Below, piece after piece: positions 54,487 to 63,843 of a DNA stretch of 64,000 bases. Below the pieces are notes generated by a model that did not search any database, was not told the origin of the DNA, and saw nothing but the letters and a program-made list of their open reading frames with translations. The stretch is from Streptomyces yangpuensis (GTDB lineage Bacteria > Actinomycetota > Actinomycetes > Streptomycetales > Streptomycetaceae), in contig NZ_LBMK01000001.1 in NCBI RefSeq assembly GCF_001005295.1, positions 993,241 to 1,057,240 on the forward strand, in the 5' to 3' direction. Made by a program: the position numbers and the translations under genes. Position 1 is the first letter of the stretch. Each line of letters begins with the position of its first letter.

Positions 54487-56436
54487 ATGACGGCCGAACT
54501 GGTCCGGGGGCAGAACCACCCCGTGTCCCAGAGCCGGGTGGAGATCAGGGTTTCGGCGGGTGCGCCCGTGCTGGCCCTGGCCTCGCTCGCCGACGAACAG
54601 GGCCGGCTCGCCGGCAGCGAGGTCCTCGCCCACCCGGGCGCCAGGTCCCTCCCCGGCGTGGACGCGCCGGCGGAACTCGCCGACCGGCACACCTTCGCGG
54701 TGGACCTCGACGCCGTCGCGGCGGACGTCCACCGCGTCGGCGTGCTGCTCGTGCTGCCACCCGGCGGCCCGGTCCGCTTCGGCGCGGTCCCGGCCTCCCA
54801 CGTGGCCGTCGCCGGCCCCGACGGCGGAACCGAGATCGCCGGCTACACCCTGACCGGGCTGGATGCCGAGACCGCCGTGGTCGCCCTGGAGCTGTACCGG
54901 CGCCAGGGCGCCTGGAAGGTCCGGGCCGTCGGCCAGGGGTACGCCGACGGCCTCGGTGCCCTGCTCGCCGACGGCGGGCTGTCCGTGCCGGCCGCCCGGG
55001 AGCTGGCCGCCGCCGCGCTGCGCACGGTCGCCCCGGTGAAGGAGGCCGACGCGACACGCGCCGCCCTGCCGACCCTCGTCGGCGACGTGCGCGCCCCGCA
55101 GACCCCCGCCCAGGCCCCGGCGTCCGTCCCGGAGCCCCCGGGCCCGGTCCCGGTCTCCGGTGTCCCGTACGCCGGTACGCCGTCCGGTGGTGACGGCTCC
55201 CCGCCCACGATCAGCTACACCCACCCGCGCCGCCGCCGCACCAGCAGCGAGCCGCCGGAGCCCGCCCCGCGGCCCGCCGCCGCGGCGGAGCCGGGCCAGC
55301 CCCCGCGGCCCGTCGCCGGCGACGCCAGTGGCTGGTCCATGGACGAACGGCTCTACAACCAGGTCTGGGGCATGTTCGAGGACCTGGCCCGCACCGCCGC
55401 CGCCTACCGCAGCGCCGTGGAGTTCGCCGACAACCGTATGGAGCGCGAGCTCGACGACGCCCTCTCCGACCCGCGCCACCGCCTCGGCGGCTCCGGCAAC
55501 GCCGCCCGCGACACCGCGCGGGCCCGCCGCGAGGAACTGGTCGCCCAGGCCCAGGCCGTCCTCGACCGGGACCTCGCCCAGCTGGTCGCCGAGGCCGAGG
55601 TCGTCGAGCCCGCGCTGCCGGCCGCGTACGCCCGCTGGGACAACCCCGTCTGGCACGGCCACCGCACGCCCGAGGAGGGCCCCCTCGCCCTGCGCCTGGG
55701 CGATCTGCACCTGCCCGAGCGGCCCGACCTGCGCATCCCCATGCTGGTCCGGCTCCCGCTGGAGCGCGGGCTGTGGATCGACAACGGCCGCACCGGGTCC
55801 GAGGCCGCGATGGCCATGGACACCGACCGGCTGCGCCGTGCCGCCATGGACATGGCCGTCGCGCACGCGGTGCGGCTGCTCGCGGTCCACCCCGCCGACC
55901 GGTTCTCCGTCCACGTCATCGACGCGGCCGGGGCAGGCGCCGCCTCCCTGGCGCCCCTGGTACGGGCCGGGGTGCTGGCCGCGCCGCCCGCCGCCGGGGT
56001 CGCGGGCGTCAGCAGGACGCTGGCCGAGCTGACCCGGCGGGTGGACCTCGTACAGATGGCGCTGAAGGCCGGGGCGCCCGAGGACCTGCCGCCGGACGTG
56101 GACACCGCCGAGCAGCTGCTCATCGTGCACGACTTCCCGCACGGCTTCGACGACCGGGCCGTGACCCAGCTGCGCTACCTCGCCGACGAGGGCGCGGCGG
56201 TCGGGGTGCACCTGCTGATGGTCGCGGACCGCGACGAGGCGTCGGCCTACGGGCCGCTGCTGGATCCGCTGTGGCGCTCGCTGATGCGGCTGTCGCCGGT
56301 CCCGGACAACCACCTGGCCGACCCCTGGGTCCACCACGCCTGGACCTTCGAGCCGGACGTCCCGCCGCAGGGCAGCCGGGTCCTCGACCAGGCACTCGAC
56401 CGGGTGGCGGCGGCCCGGCGCACTACCCGTCCGTGA
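54487..56436 (+). CDS. TerD domain fused to a degenerate FtsK-like domain
   Basis: The 649-residue protein begins with a divergent TerD domain (about 1-180: EIRVSAGAPVLALASLADEQGR, VDLDAVAADVHRVGVLLVL, TEIAGYTLTGL). A Pro-rich linker (about 205-300) and a C-terminal part of about 350 residues follow. The latter contains a helical region (QVWGMFEDLARTAAAYRSAVEFADN) and a domain with the strand order of FtsK/EccC-type ATPases (MLVRLPLERGLWIDNG, LLAVHPADRFSVHVIDAAG, LLIVHDFPHG, VGVHLLMVADRDE). The P-loop position reads GRTGSEAAM (434-442), without GKS/T, so it should not hydrolyse ATP. Such fusions belong to Ter-associated systems. It sits between terD and terC. Confidence 0.8.
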   Translation: MTAELVRGQNHPVSQSRVEIRVSAGAPVLALASLADEQGRLAGSEVLAHPGARSLPGVDAPAELADRHTFAVDLDAVAADVHRVGVLLVLPPGGPVRFGAVPASHVAVAGPDGGTEIAGYTLTGLDAETAVVALELYRRQGAWKVRAVGQGYADGLGALLADGGLSVPAARELAAAALRTVAPVKEADATRAALPTLVGDVRAPQTPAQAPASVPEPPGPVPVSGVPYAGTPSGGDGSPPTISYTHPRRRRTSSEPPEPAPRPAAAAEPGQPPRPVAGDASGWSMDERLYNQVWGMFEDLARTAAAYRSAVEFADNRMERELDDALSDPRHRLGGSGNAARDTARARREELVAQAQAVLDRDLAQLVAEAEVVEPALPAAYARWDNPVWHGHRTPEEGPLALRLGDLHLPERPDLRIPMLVRLPLERGLWIDNGRTGSEAAMAMDTDRLRRAAMDMAVAHAVRLLAVHPADRFSVHVIDAAGAGAASLAPLVRAGVLAAPPAAGVAGVSRTLAELTRRVDLVQMALKAGAPEDLPPDVDTAEQLLIVHDFPHGFDDRAVTQLRYLADEGAAVGVHLLMVADRDEASAYGPLLDPLWRSLMRLSPVPDNHLADPWVHHAWTFEPDVPPQGSRVLDQALDRVAAARRTTRP

Positions 56437-56454
56437 CCATCCTTTGGCGTTTTC

Positions 56455-56484
56455 TTTACCTTTACCGCCTTCGGCGGGTAAGCT
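56455..56484 (+). promoter_or_regulatory. Promoter for the riboswitch-terC transcript
   Basis: TTTACC (56455-56460), 18 bases, then TAAGCT (56479-56484). Transcription would begin near 56491, exactly where the riboswitch fold starts. A small hairpin (CCGCC-TTC-GGCGG) lies in the spacer. Confidence 0.5.
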
Positions 56485-56489
56485 CGTCA

Positions 56490-56625
56490 GCGCGGAGGGG
56501 AGTATTCCTGCTTTCCTGCTACGGCGTGCCCGTCAATACGGACCACCGCCGCGCACACGAGCGCGGTCGGTCCCGGGGCGTCGGCCCACGGCCTCCAGGC
56601 CGCCCGGGTGGAAGAGACCTCCGGC
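56490..56625 (+). promoter_or_regulatory. yybP-ykoY manganese riboswitch
   Basis: The leader has the conserved pieces of the yybP-ykoY class in order: GGGGAGTA (56497-56504), CCGTCAATACGG (about 56530-56541), and CCCGGG...GAGACC (about 56603-56619). The closing stem P1 is CGGAGG (56493-56498) with CCTCCG (56618-56623). These elements sense Mn2+ and are often found before TerC, MntP and P-type ATPase genes. The ribosome site (56661-56665) is 38 bases downstream, so control of translation or of an overlapping terminator is plausible. Confidence 0.88.
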
Positions 56626-56675
56626 AGCGATGACGCTGACGAAGTGCTGAGCCATCCGCCGGAGGCATGTTCACC

Positions 56676-57659
56676 ATGGAAGTTTCCTGGGCCCTTTGGG
56701 TCGCGACCATTCTCGGTCTGTCCCTGCTCATCGGCGCCGATTTCTTCATCGGCCGCAAGCCGCACGACGTATCGATCAAGGAAGCCGGCACCTGGACGGT
56801 CGTCTGGATCGTCCTCGCCGTACTCTTCGGCCTCGGCCTGTGGTTCTTCGGCACGCCCCAGGCGTCCCAGGAGTTCTTCGCGGGCTTCATCACCGAGAAG
56901 TCCCTGAGCGTCGACAACCTCTTCGTCTTCGTCCTGATCATGGCGAAGTTCGCGGTGCCCTCCCACCTCCAGCAGCGCGTGCTGCTCATCGGCGTGCTGA
57001 TCGCGCTGGTCCTCCGCGCGATCTTCATCGCCGCCGGTGCCGCGATCATCGCCAGCTTCAGCTGGGTCTTCTACATCTTCGGCGCGTTCCTGATCTACAC
57101 CGCGTGGAAGCTGATCCAGGAGGCCCGCAAGGACGAGGACGACGAGGAGTTCGAGGAGAACCGCCTCCTGAAGTCCGTCGAGAAGAAGTTCGGCGTCGCC
57201 GACCAGTACCACGGCACCAAGCTCTTCATCATCAACAACGGCAAGCGCGTACTGACGCCGCTGATGATCGTCATGCTCGCCATCGGTACCACCGACGTGC
57301 TGTTCGCGCTGGACTCGATCCCCGCCATCTTCGGCCTCACCCAGGACCCGTACATCGTCTTCACGGCCAACGCCTTCGCGCTGATGGGTCTGCGCCAGCT
57401 GTACTTCCTCATCGGCGGCCTGCTGGAGAAGCTGGTCCACCTCAGCTACGGCCTGTCGATCATCCTCGGCTTCATCGGCGTCAAGCTGGTGCTGCACGCC
57501 CTGCACGAGTCCGGGGTGCACGTCCCGGAGATCTCGATCCCCTTCTCCCTGGCCGTCATCTGCGGTGTCCTGGTCATCACCACGATCACCAGCCTGATCG
57601 CCTCGAAGAAGCGGGCGGCGGCCGAGGCCGCCGCCGGCACCGAGAGCATCGACGCCTGA
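56676..57659 (+). CDS. TerC family membrane protein, probable manganese exporter
   Basis: The 327-residue integral membrane protein has about nine helices and the two acidic TerC motifs in the membrane: SLSVDNLFVFVLI and TTDVLFALDSIPA. An acidic cytoplasmic loop (KDEDDEEFEENR) separates the two halves. TerC proteins export Mn2+ and may load metal onto secreted enzymes. The riboswitch upstream supports a manganese role. ATG at 56676 is 10 bases after GGAGG; the ATG at 56667 is only 1 base from it and is unlikely. Confidence 0.93.
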   Translation: MEVSWALWVATILGLSLLIGADFFIGRKPHDVSIKEAGTWTVVWIVLAVLFGLGLWFFGTPQASQEFFAGFITEKSLSVDNLFVFVLIMAKFAVPSHLQQRVLLIGVLIALVLRAIFIAAGAAIIASFSWVFYIFGAFLIYTAWKLIQEARKDEDDEEFEENRLLKSVEKKFGVADQYHGTKLFIINNGKRVLTPLMIVMLAIGTTDVLFALDSIPAIFGLTQDPYIVFTANAFALMGLRQLYFLIGGLLEKLVHLSYGLSIILGFIGVKLVLHALHESGVHVPEISIPFSLAVICGVLVITTITSLIASKKRAAAEAAAGTESIDA

Positions 57660-57662
57660 CCC

Positions 57663-57719
57663 GGCCCGCGGACCGCGTCCGCGGGCCTACACGGGGGCGG
57701 CCGAAGCGGCCGCCCCCGT
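57663..57719 (+). terminator. Tandem terminators after terC
   Basis: Two hairpins follow the terC stop: 57663-57673 with 57677-57687 (11 bp, loop CGC), then 57691-57702 with 57708-57719 (12 bp). The second is followed by TTTCCTTTTCC, a T-rich tail unusual for this GC content. The second lies over the 3' end of the convergent MFS gene. Confidence 0.85.
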
Positions 57720-59108
57720 TTCCTTTTCCGCCTCCGCGGCCTCCGCGTCCGACTTCTTGCGCACGGCCAGGGGATTGGTCTCCGGCAGCAGTGCGAAGCA
57801 GGCCAGGCTGACCAGGGCGATCGCGGTCAGGTACGCCGCGACGCCCCACGGCGGACCGGAGCCGTCCGCCAGCGCCGTCGCCACGATCGGGGTCAGCGCG
57901 CCGCCCAGCACGCCGCCCAGGTTGTAGCCGACGGCCGCCCCCGTGCAGCGGATCCGCGGGGCGTACAGCTCCGGCAGGTACGCGCCGACCACCGCGAACA
58001 TCGTCACCATGCCCAGCAGCGCCACCGCGAAGCCCAGCGTCATCAGCAGCGGGTCGGCCGTCCGCAACAGCGCCACCAGCGGGAACATCCACACGGCGCT
58101 GGCCGCGCACCCGGCCAGGCACAGCGGCCGCCGCCCGTAGCGGTCACCCAGCAGCGCCAGCAGCGGCGTCATCAGTCCCTTGAACGCGACGGCCGCCATG
58201 ATGCAGGCCAGCATCGTCGTCCGGCCCACCGGCAGGTGCTCGGCGGCGTAGGCCAGGGACCAGGTGGTGACCGCGTAGAAGACGGCGTAGCCCACCGCGA
58301 GGGCCCCGCCGGTCAGCAGCAGCAGCCGCCAGTGGCCCCGGAACACCTCGGCGAGCGGGGCTTCGGCCCGGCGCCCGGTCGCCGCGAGCGCGCGGAACTG
58401 CGGGGTCTCCTCCACCGAGCGGCGCAGCCACAGCCCTGCCAGTGCCAGCAGCCCCGCCGCCCAGAAGGGCACCCGCCACCCCCAGGAGGTGAACTGGGCG
58501 TCGGTCAGCGACGCGGACAGCCCCAGCATCAGGCCGTTGGCCAGCAGGAACCCCACCGCCGGGCCGACCTGCGGGAAGCTCGCCCACAGTCCACGCCGGT
58601 GTTGCGGCGCGTGCTCGGCGGTCAGCAGCACCGCACCGCCCCACTCCCCGCCGAGCCCGAGGCCCTGGAGGAAGCGCAGCAGGAGCAGCAGCGCCGGCGC
58701 GGCGATGCCGATCGTCCCGTACGTCGGCACACAGCCGACGGCCACCGTGGCGAGGCCGGTGAGCAGCAGGGAGGCCAGCAGCACCGGGCGTCGGCCGTAG
58801 CGGTCGCCGATGTGACCGAAGACGGCGGACCCCAGCGGGCGGGCGAGGAAGCCCACGCCGAAGGTGCCGAAGGCGGCGAGGGTCCCGGCGAGCGGGGAGA
58901 AGGACGGGAAGAAGAGCGGGCCGAGCACGAGGGCCGCGGCCGTCCCGTACACGAAGAAGTCGTAGAACTCGATGGCGGTCCCGGCGAGCGCGGCGGCCGC
59001 GAGGCGCGGCATGCCCGGCCCGGAGGAACCCCCGGCCTCAGCGGCCCGCGGGGCCGGAGGAACGGGGGTGGCGGCAGGGACGGGGGGCGGGGAGGGGTCC
59101 TGTGGCAT
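57687..59108 (-). CDS. MFS metabolite:H+ symporter (ProP/ShiA-like)
   Basis: The 473-residue protein has 12 predicted helices and the metabolite:proton symporter signature: AGTAIEFYDFFVYGTAAALVLGPLFFP at helix 1, GHIGDRYGRRPVLL (motif A), RFLQGLGLGGEWGGAVLLTAEHAP and GDRYGRRPLCLAG in the second half. Relatives carry proline/betaine, shikimate, alpha-ketoglutarate or citrate; the substrate here is unknown. The C-terminal tail is Ala/Glu-rich. ATG at 59108 is the only supported start. Confidence 0.92.
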   Translation of the reverse strand: MPQDPSPPPVPAATPVPPAPRAAEAGGSSGPGMPRLAAAALAGTAIEFYDFFVYGTAAALVLGPLFFPSFSPLAGTLAAFGTFGVGFLARPLGSAVFGHIGDRYGRRPVLLASLLLTGLATVAVGCVPTYGTIGIAAPALLLLLRFLQGLGLGGEWGGAVLLTAEHAPQHRRGLWASFPQVGPAVGFLLANGLMLGLSASLTDAQFTSWGWRVPFWAAGLLALAGLWLRRSVEETPQFRALAATGRRAEAPLAEVFRGHWRLLLLTGGALAVGYAVFYAVTTWSLAYAAEHLPVGRTTMLACIMAAVAFKGLMTPLLALLGDRYGRRPLCLAGCAASAVWMFPLVALLRTADPLLMTLGFAVALLGMVTMFAVVGAYLPELYAPRIRCTGAAVGYNLGGVLGGALTPIVATALADGSGPPWGVAAYLTAIALVSLACFALLPETNPLAVRKKSDAEAAEAEKETGAAASAAPV

Positions 59109-59207
59109 GCGGCACCAAATACCGCCTCCCCGTCCGCCGGGGCACGAGTTCGGCCGTCAACGACCGGAAGGAGTGCTCCGTGTCCGGAAGTTGACGCGTT
59201 GCCGTCC

Positions 59208-59864
59208 CTACCAGCCGCGCTCGCGCCACTCGGCGAGGTGCGGACGCTCCGCGCCGAGCGTGGTGTCGTTGCCGTGGCCCGGGTAGACCCACGTCTCGTC
59301 GGACAGCTGCTCGAAGAGCTTGTGCTGCACGTCGTCGATGAGACTCTTGAAGGCCTCCGGGTCGTCGTGGGTGTTGCCGACGCCGCCCGGGAAGAGGCAG
59401 TCGCCGGTGAACACGTGCGCGTGGCCGTGCGGGTCGTCGTAGATCAGGGCGATCGAGCCGGGGGTGTGGCCGACCAGGTGGCGCGCGGTCAGCTCGACCC
59501 GTCCGACGCGCACGGTGTCCCCGTCCGCGACCGGGACGTCGGTCGCGACCGGGATGCCCTCGGCGTCGTGGGCGCCCGCGTAGGTCCTTGCCCCGGTGGC
59601 CGCCACGACCTCCGCGAGCGCGCCCCAGTGGTCGCCGTGGCGGTGGGTGGTGACGACGGAGGCGATGCCGTCGTCGCCGATCAGGTTCAGCAGGGTCTGC
59701 GGTTCGGCTGCCGCGTCGATGAGCAGCTGCTCATCGGTGGCCCGGCAGCGCAGCAGGTACGCGTTGTTGTTCATCGAACCCACCGCGACCTTGGAAATCA
59801 TCAGGTCCGCGAGCTCGTGCACGTCGGCCGGACCGCCGACCTTGACCTCTCCGGTGTACGTCAT
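59208..59864 (-). CDS. MBL-fold metal-dependent hydrolase (glyoxalase II-like)
   Basis: The 218-residue protein has the metallo-beta-lactamase motif THRHGDHWG (HxHxDH), a further His in RHLVGHTPGS, the bridging Asp in FTGDCLFPGGVG and the last His in VYPGHGNDT. Glyoxalase II-like proteins hydrolyse thioesters, while others in the family are persulfide dioxygenases. It sits beside a mycothiol-dependent-type gene, so a mycothiol-linked thioester is a reasonable guess. ATG at 59864 is 6 bases after TAGGAT, suggesting a leaderless transcript. Confidence 0.9.
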   Translation of the reverse strand: MTYTGEVKVGGPADVHELADLMISKVAVGSMNNNAYLLRCRATDEQLLIDAAAEPQTLLNLIGDDGIASVVTTHRHGDHWGALAEVVAATGARTYAGAHDAEGIPVATDVPVADGDTVRVGRVELTARHLVGHTPGSIALIYDDPHGHAHVFTGDCLFPGGVGNTHDDPEAFKSLIDDVQHKLFEQLSDETWVYPGHGNDTTLGAERPHLAEWRERGW

Positions 59865-59887
59865 GTGGTGATCCTAGAGGTGTATTC

Positions 59888-60577
59888 CTACAGCGGCGGG
59901 AGCGCGGGCAGAGGGCCGCCCGTGGTGGTCAGGGAGGCGCCCTTGTCGCCGCGGCCGGCGAGCCAGGCGAGCAGTGCGGCGGGGGAGCCGGACACGGTCA
60001 CGGCCGGGTCCCCGGCGGAGCCGGTGCGCCAGGTGCGCCCGTCGGCGGTGGTCAGGGCCGTCGCGGGCACCTCCGGGCGTCCCGACCAGCGGTCGGCGAG
60101 GAAGGTGATTTCGCGGTCGGTGAACTCCTCCGGGAGGTCGGAGAGCTCGTAGCCGATGTTCAGGTCGACGTGGTGCAGGTCCACCTCGACCCAGCGGCGG
60201 AAGGGCACGTTCCCGGCGCGGTCCGTGACGCCGCCCCGCAGCTCGACGGTGCGGGACCAGTCCTGGTCGGGCTCGGTGGCGGCGAGGAAGCGGGCCGCGG
60301 AATCACGGAGGTCCGCCAGGTGTTCTTCCAGGGACCGGCCCGCGCCGCGTGCGATGTCCGCGTCGCGCGCCTCGCCGCTCTCGTACATCGGGCGGCCCTC
60401 GAGGACGTTGAGGAGGGCATCGGCGTTGCGCGCGAGGTGGGCCAGGATGTGGCCGCGGGTCCAGCCGGGGAGGTGTGACTCCTCGGAGAGCGCGCCGTTG
60501 TCCAGTTTCGCGACCGCGGTCAGCAGTCGGTCCGTGGCTTCACGTACAGATCGCAGGTCGTGCACATGATCAGTCAT
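59888..60577 (-). CDS. Maleylpyruvate isomerase-family mycothiol-dependent enzyme
   Basis: The 229-residue protein belongs to the MDMPI/DinB-like family: TDRLLTAVAKLDN, LPGWTRGHILAHLARNADALLNVLEG (containing the metal-binding His) and RWVEVDLHHVDLNIGYELSD with the paired His. The C-terminal sterol-carrier-like segment ends DPAVTVSGSPAALLAWLAGRG. Members use mycothiol as a thiol cofactor; substrates vary and this one is unknown. ATG at 60577 lies 7 bases after TAGGCT, so the transcript is likely leaderless. It precedes the MBL gene by 23 bases on the same strand. Confidence 0.9.
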   Translation of the reverse strand: MTDHVHDLRSVREATDRLLTAVAKLDNGALSEESHLPGWTRGHILAHLARNADALLNVLEGRPMYESGEARDADIARGAGRSLEEHLADLRDSAARFLAATEPDQDWSRTVELRGGVTDRAGNVPFRRWVEVDLHHVDLNIGYELSDLPEEFTDREITFLADRWSGRPEVPATALTTADGRTWRTGSAGDPAVTVSGSPAALLAWLAGRGDKGASLTTTGGPLPALPPL

Positions 60578-60761
60578 GGCTTCGAGCCTAGTGCTCGGAG
60601 CCGGTGGCCACACGATCGGGTGAAGAGGTCTGCGGAGTGCCGTAAATCGAATGTGCGTGCTATACGCTCGAAGTCCAGACTCCATCTCACCGCAGTGGCG
60701 CCCCCCATACCCTGGGACGGGGGCCGTGCCCCCCGCTCTCTCAAGAAAGGTGCGGACCGGC

Positions 60762-63743
60762 GTGACCGACCGTCTCATCGTTCGTGGCGCTCGCGAGCAC
60801 AACCTCAAGAACGTCTCGCTCGACCTGCCCCGCGACTCGCTCATCGTCTTCACCGGACTCTCCGGGTCGGGCAAGTCCTCCCTGGCCTTCGACACGATCT
60901 TCGCCGAGGGTCAGCGCCGCTACGTCGAGTCGCTCTCGTCGTACGCCCGTCAGTTCCTGGGGCAGATGGACAAGCCCGACGTCGACTTCATCGAGGGCCT
61001 CTCCCCGGCCGTCTCGATCGACCAGAAGTCCACCTCGCGCAACCCACGCTCGACGGTGGGCACCATCACCGAGGTCTACGACTACCTCCGCCTCCTCTTC
61101 GCCCGCATCGGCAAGCCGCACTGCCCCGAGTGCCGCAGGCCCATCTCGCGCCAGTCGCCGCAGGCGATCGTGGACAAGGTGCTCGCGCTCCCCGAGGGCA
61201 GCCGCTTCCAGGTGCTCTCGCCGCTCGTGCGCGAGCGCAAGGGCGAGTTCGTCGACCTCTTCGCCGACCTCCAGACCAAGGGCTACAGCCGGGCGCGGGT
61301 GGACGGGGAGACCATCCAGCTCTCCGAGCCGCCGACGCTGAAGAAGCAGGAGAAGCACACGATCGAGGTGGTCATCGACCGCCTGACCGTCAAGGACAGC
61401 GCCAAGCGCCGGCTCACCGACTCCGTGGAGACGGCCCTGGGCCTCTCCGGCGGCATGGTCATCCTGGACTTCGTCGACCTCGCCGAGGACGACCCCGAGC
61501 GTGAGCGGATGTATTCCGAGCACCTCTACTGCCCGTACGACGACCTCTCCTTCGAGGAGCTGGAGCCGCGCTCCTTCTCCTTCAACTCGCCCTTCGGCGC
61601 GTGCCCCGAGTGCACCGGCATCGGCACGCGCATGGAGGTGGACCCGGAACTGATCGTCCCGGACGAGGACAAGTCCCTCGACGAGGGTGCGGTCTCGCCG
61701 TGGTCGCTCGGTCACACCAAGGACTACTTCCAGCGGCTGATCGGTGCGCTGGCCGGGGAGCTCGGATTCCGCACGGACATCCCGTGGGCCGGGCTGCCGG
61801 TCCGCGCGAAGAAGGCCCTGCTCTACGGCCACCGGACGCAGATCGAGGTGCGCTACCGCAACCGGTACGGGCGCGAGAGGGCCTACACCACGGCCTTCGA
61901 GGGTGCCGTGCCGTTCGTGAAGCGGCGGCACGCGGAGTCCGAGAGCGACGCCAGCCGCGAGCGCTTCGAGGGCTACATGCGCGAGGTGCCCTGCCCCACC
62001 TGTGAGGGCACCCGCCTCAAGCCGATCGTGCTCGCCGTGACGGTGATGGAGAAGTCCATCGCCGAGGTCGCCGCCATGTCGATCAGCGAGTGCGCGGACT
62101 TCCTGGGCCGGATGCGGCTCGACGCCCGCGACAAGAAGATCGCCGAGCGGGTCCTGAAGGAGGTCAACGAGCGGCTCCGCTTCCTCGTGGACGTCGGTCT
62201 GGACTACCTCTCCCTCAACCGGGCCGCCGGCACCCTGTCGGGCGGCGAGGCCCAGCGCATCCGGCTCGCCACCCAGATCGGCTCCGGCCTCGTCGGTGTC
62301 CTCTACGTGCTGGACGAGCCCTCCATCGGCCTGCACCAGCGCGACAACCACCGGCTGATCGAGACGCTGGTGCGGCTGCGGGACATGGGCAACACCCTCA
62401 TCGTCGTCGAGCACGACGAGGACACCATCAAGGTGGCCGACTGGGTCGTGGACATCGGTCCGGGCGCGGGCGAGCACGGCGGCAAGGTGGTCCACAGCGG
62501 TTCGCTCAAGGAACTGCTGAAGAACACCGAGTCCATGACCGGGCAGTATCTGTCGGGGAAGAGGTCCATCGAGATCCCGGACATCCGCCGGCCCGTGAAC
62601 GGGGAGCGGAAGCTGACCGTCCACGGTGCCAAGGAGAACAACCTGCGGGACATCGACGTGTCCTTCCCGCTGGGCGTGCTCACGGCCGTGACCGGTGTCT
62701 CGGGCTCCGGAAAGTCGACCCTGGTCAACGACATCCTCTACACCCACCTGGCACGGGAGCTGAACGGCGCCCGCTCGGTGCCGGGGCGCCACACCCGCGT
62801 GGCCGGGGACGACCTCGTCGACAAGGTGGTCCATGTCGACCAGTCGCCCATCGGCCGGACGCCCCGGTCGAATCCGGCGACGTACACCGGCGTCTTCGAC
62901 CACGTGCGCAAGCTCTTCGCCGAGACGATGGAGGCGAAGGTGCGCGGCTACCTGCCGGGCCGCTTCTCCTTCAACGTCAAGGGCGGCCGGTGCGAGAACT
63001 GCTCCGGCGACGGCACGATCAAGATCGAGATGAACTTCCTGCCGGACGTCTACGTCCCCTGCGAGGTCTGCCACGGCGACCGCTACAACCGGGAGACGCT
63101 GGAGGTCCACTACAAGGGCAAGTCCATCGCGGAAGTCCTGAACATGCCGATCGAGGAGGCGCTGGGCTTCTTCGAGGCGGTGCCGACCATCGCCCGTCAC
63201 CTCAAGACGCTGAACGAGGTCGGACTGGGCTACGTCCGCCTCGGCCAGTCCGCGCCGACCCTGTCGGGCGGTGAGGCGCAGCGCGTGAAGCTGGCCTCCG
63301 AGCTGCAGAAGCGCTCGACCGGCCGGACGGTCTACGTGCTGGACGAGCCGACGACGGGTCTGCACTTCGAGGACATCTCGAAGCTGATCAAGGTGCTGTC
63401 CGGGCTGGTCGACAAGGGGAACTCGGTGATCGTCATCGAGCACAACCTGGACGTCATCAAGACCGCGGACTGGGTCATCGACATGGGCCCCGAGGGCGGT
63501 TACGGCGGCGGCATGGTGGTGGCCGAGGGCACCCCCGAGCAGGTCGCCTCCGTGGGCGCGAGCCACACGGGCAAGTTCCTGCGGGACATCCTGGGCGCGG
63601 ACCGCGTCTCCGACGCGGGCACGTCCCCGGTGCGGGCCGCGGCGAAGAAGGCCCCGGCCAAGAAGGCCGCCGCGGCGAAGAAGGCGGCCCCGGCCAAGAA
63701 GACGGCCGCCAGGAAGACGACGGCACGAGCCCGCAAGGCCTAG
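60762..63743 (+). CDS. uvrA: Excinuclease ABC subunit A
   Basis: The 993-residue protein is the damage-sensing ATPase of nucleotide excision repair and loads UvrB. It has two ABC modules: Walker [10 protein letters not shown] (32-40) and GVSGSGKST (about 650), two LSGGEAQR signatures, and DEP-type Walker B in [15 protein letters not shown] and [14 protein letters not shown]. Zinc fingers are visible at [15 protein letters not shown]...CPTCEG and CENCSGDG...CEVCHG. The last 30 or so residues are Lys/Ala-rich (KKAPAKK repeats), resembling histone-like tails. GTG at 60762 has GAAAGG 11 bases upstream and gives the standard N-terminus [15 protein letters not shown]. Confidence 0.98.
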   Translation: MTDRLIVRGAREHNLKNVSLDLPRDSLIVFTGLSGSGKSSLAFDTIFAEGQRRYVESLSSYARQFLGQMDKPDVDFIEGLSPAVSIDQKSTSRNPRSTVGTITEVYDYLRLLFARIGKPHCPECRRPISRQSPQAIVDKVLALPEGSRFQVLSPLVRERKGEFVDLFADLQTKGYSRARVDGETIQLSEPPTLKKQEKHTIEVVIDRLTVKDSAKRRLTDSVETALGLSGGMVILDFVDLAEDDPERERMYSEHLYCPYDDLSFEELEPRSFSFNSPFGACPECTGIGTRMEVDPELIVPDEDKSLDEGAVSPWSLGHTKDYFQRLIGALAGELGFRTDIPWAGLPVRAKKALLYGHRTQIEVRYRNRYGRERAYTTAFEGAVPFVKRRHAESESDASRERFEGYMREVPCPTCEGTRLKPIVLAVTVMEKSIAEVAAMSISECADFLGRMRLDARDKKIAERVLKEVNERLRFLVDVGLDYLSLNRAAGTLSGGEAQRIRLATQIGSGLVGVLYVLDEPSIGLHQRDNHRLIETLVRLRDMGNTLIVVEHDEDTIKVADWVVDIGPGAGEHGGKVVHSGSLKELLKNTESMTGQYLSGKRSIEIPDIRRPVNGERKLTVHGAKENNLRDIDVSFPLGVLTAVTGVSGSGKSTLVNDILYTHLARELNGARSVPGRHTRVAGDDLVDKVVHVDQSPIGRTPRSNPATYTGVFDHVRKLFAETMEAKVRGYLPGRFSFNVKGGRCENCSGDGTIKIEMNFLPDVYVPCEVCHGDRYNRETLEVHYKGKSIAEVLNMPIEEALGFFEAVPTIARHLKTLNEVGLGYVRLGQSAPTLSGGEAQRVKLASELQKRSTGRTVYVLDEPTTGLHFEDISKLIKVLSGLVDKGNSVIVIEHNLDVIKTADWVIDMGPEGGYGGGMVVAEGTPEQVASVGASHTGKFLRDILGADRVSDAGTSPVRAAAKKAPAKKAAAAKKAAPAKKTAARKTTARARKA

Positions 63744-63763
63744 TCGCTGCGCTCAGCCCAGCA

Positions 63764-63795
63764 GGAGGGGCCCGGCCGCCGCGCCGGGCCCCTCC
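63764..63795. terminator. Terminator after uvrA
   Basis: A perfect 13-bp stem (63764-63776 with 63783-63795) and a 6-base loop lie between uvrA and the convergent sugar kinase gene, and probably serve both. Confidence 0.85.
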
Positions 63796-63843
63796 CGCCG
63801 TCCGTGGCGGTGCGCCCCGGCGGCGGGACGGGTGTGGGTGCCG

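Noticed and set aside
60640..60700. LexA (SOS) box or PafBC box upstream of uvrA
   Set aside because: CGAATGTGCGTGCT matches the LexA consensus poorly (three core mismatches) and no TGTCRGTG-N8-TAnnnT is present, so I assign no damage element here.
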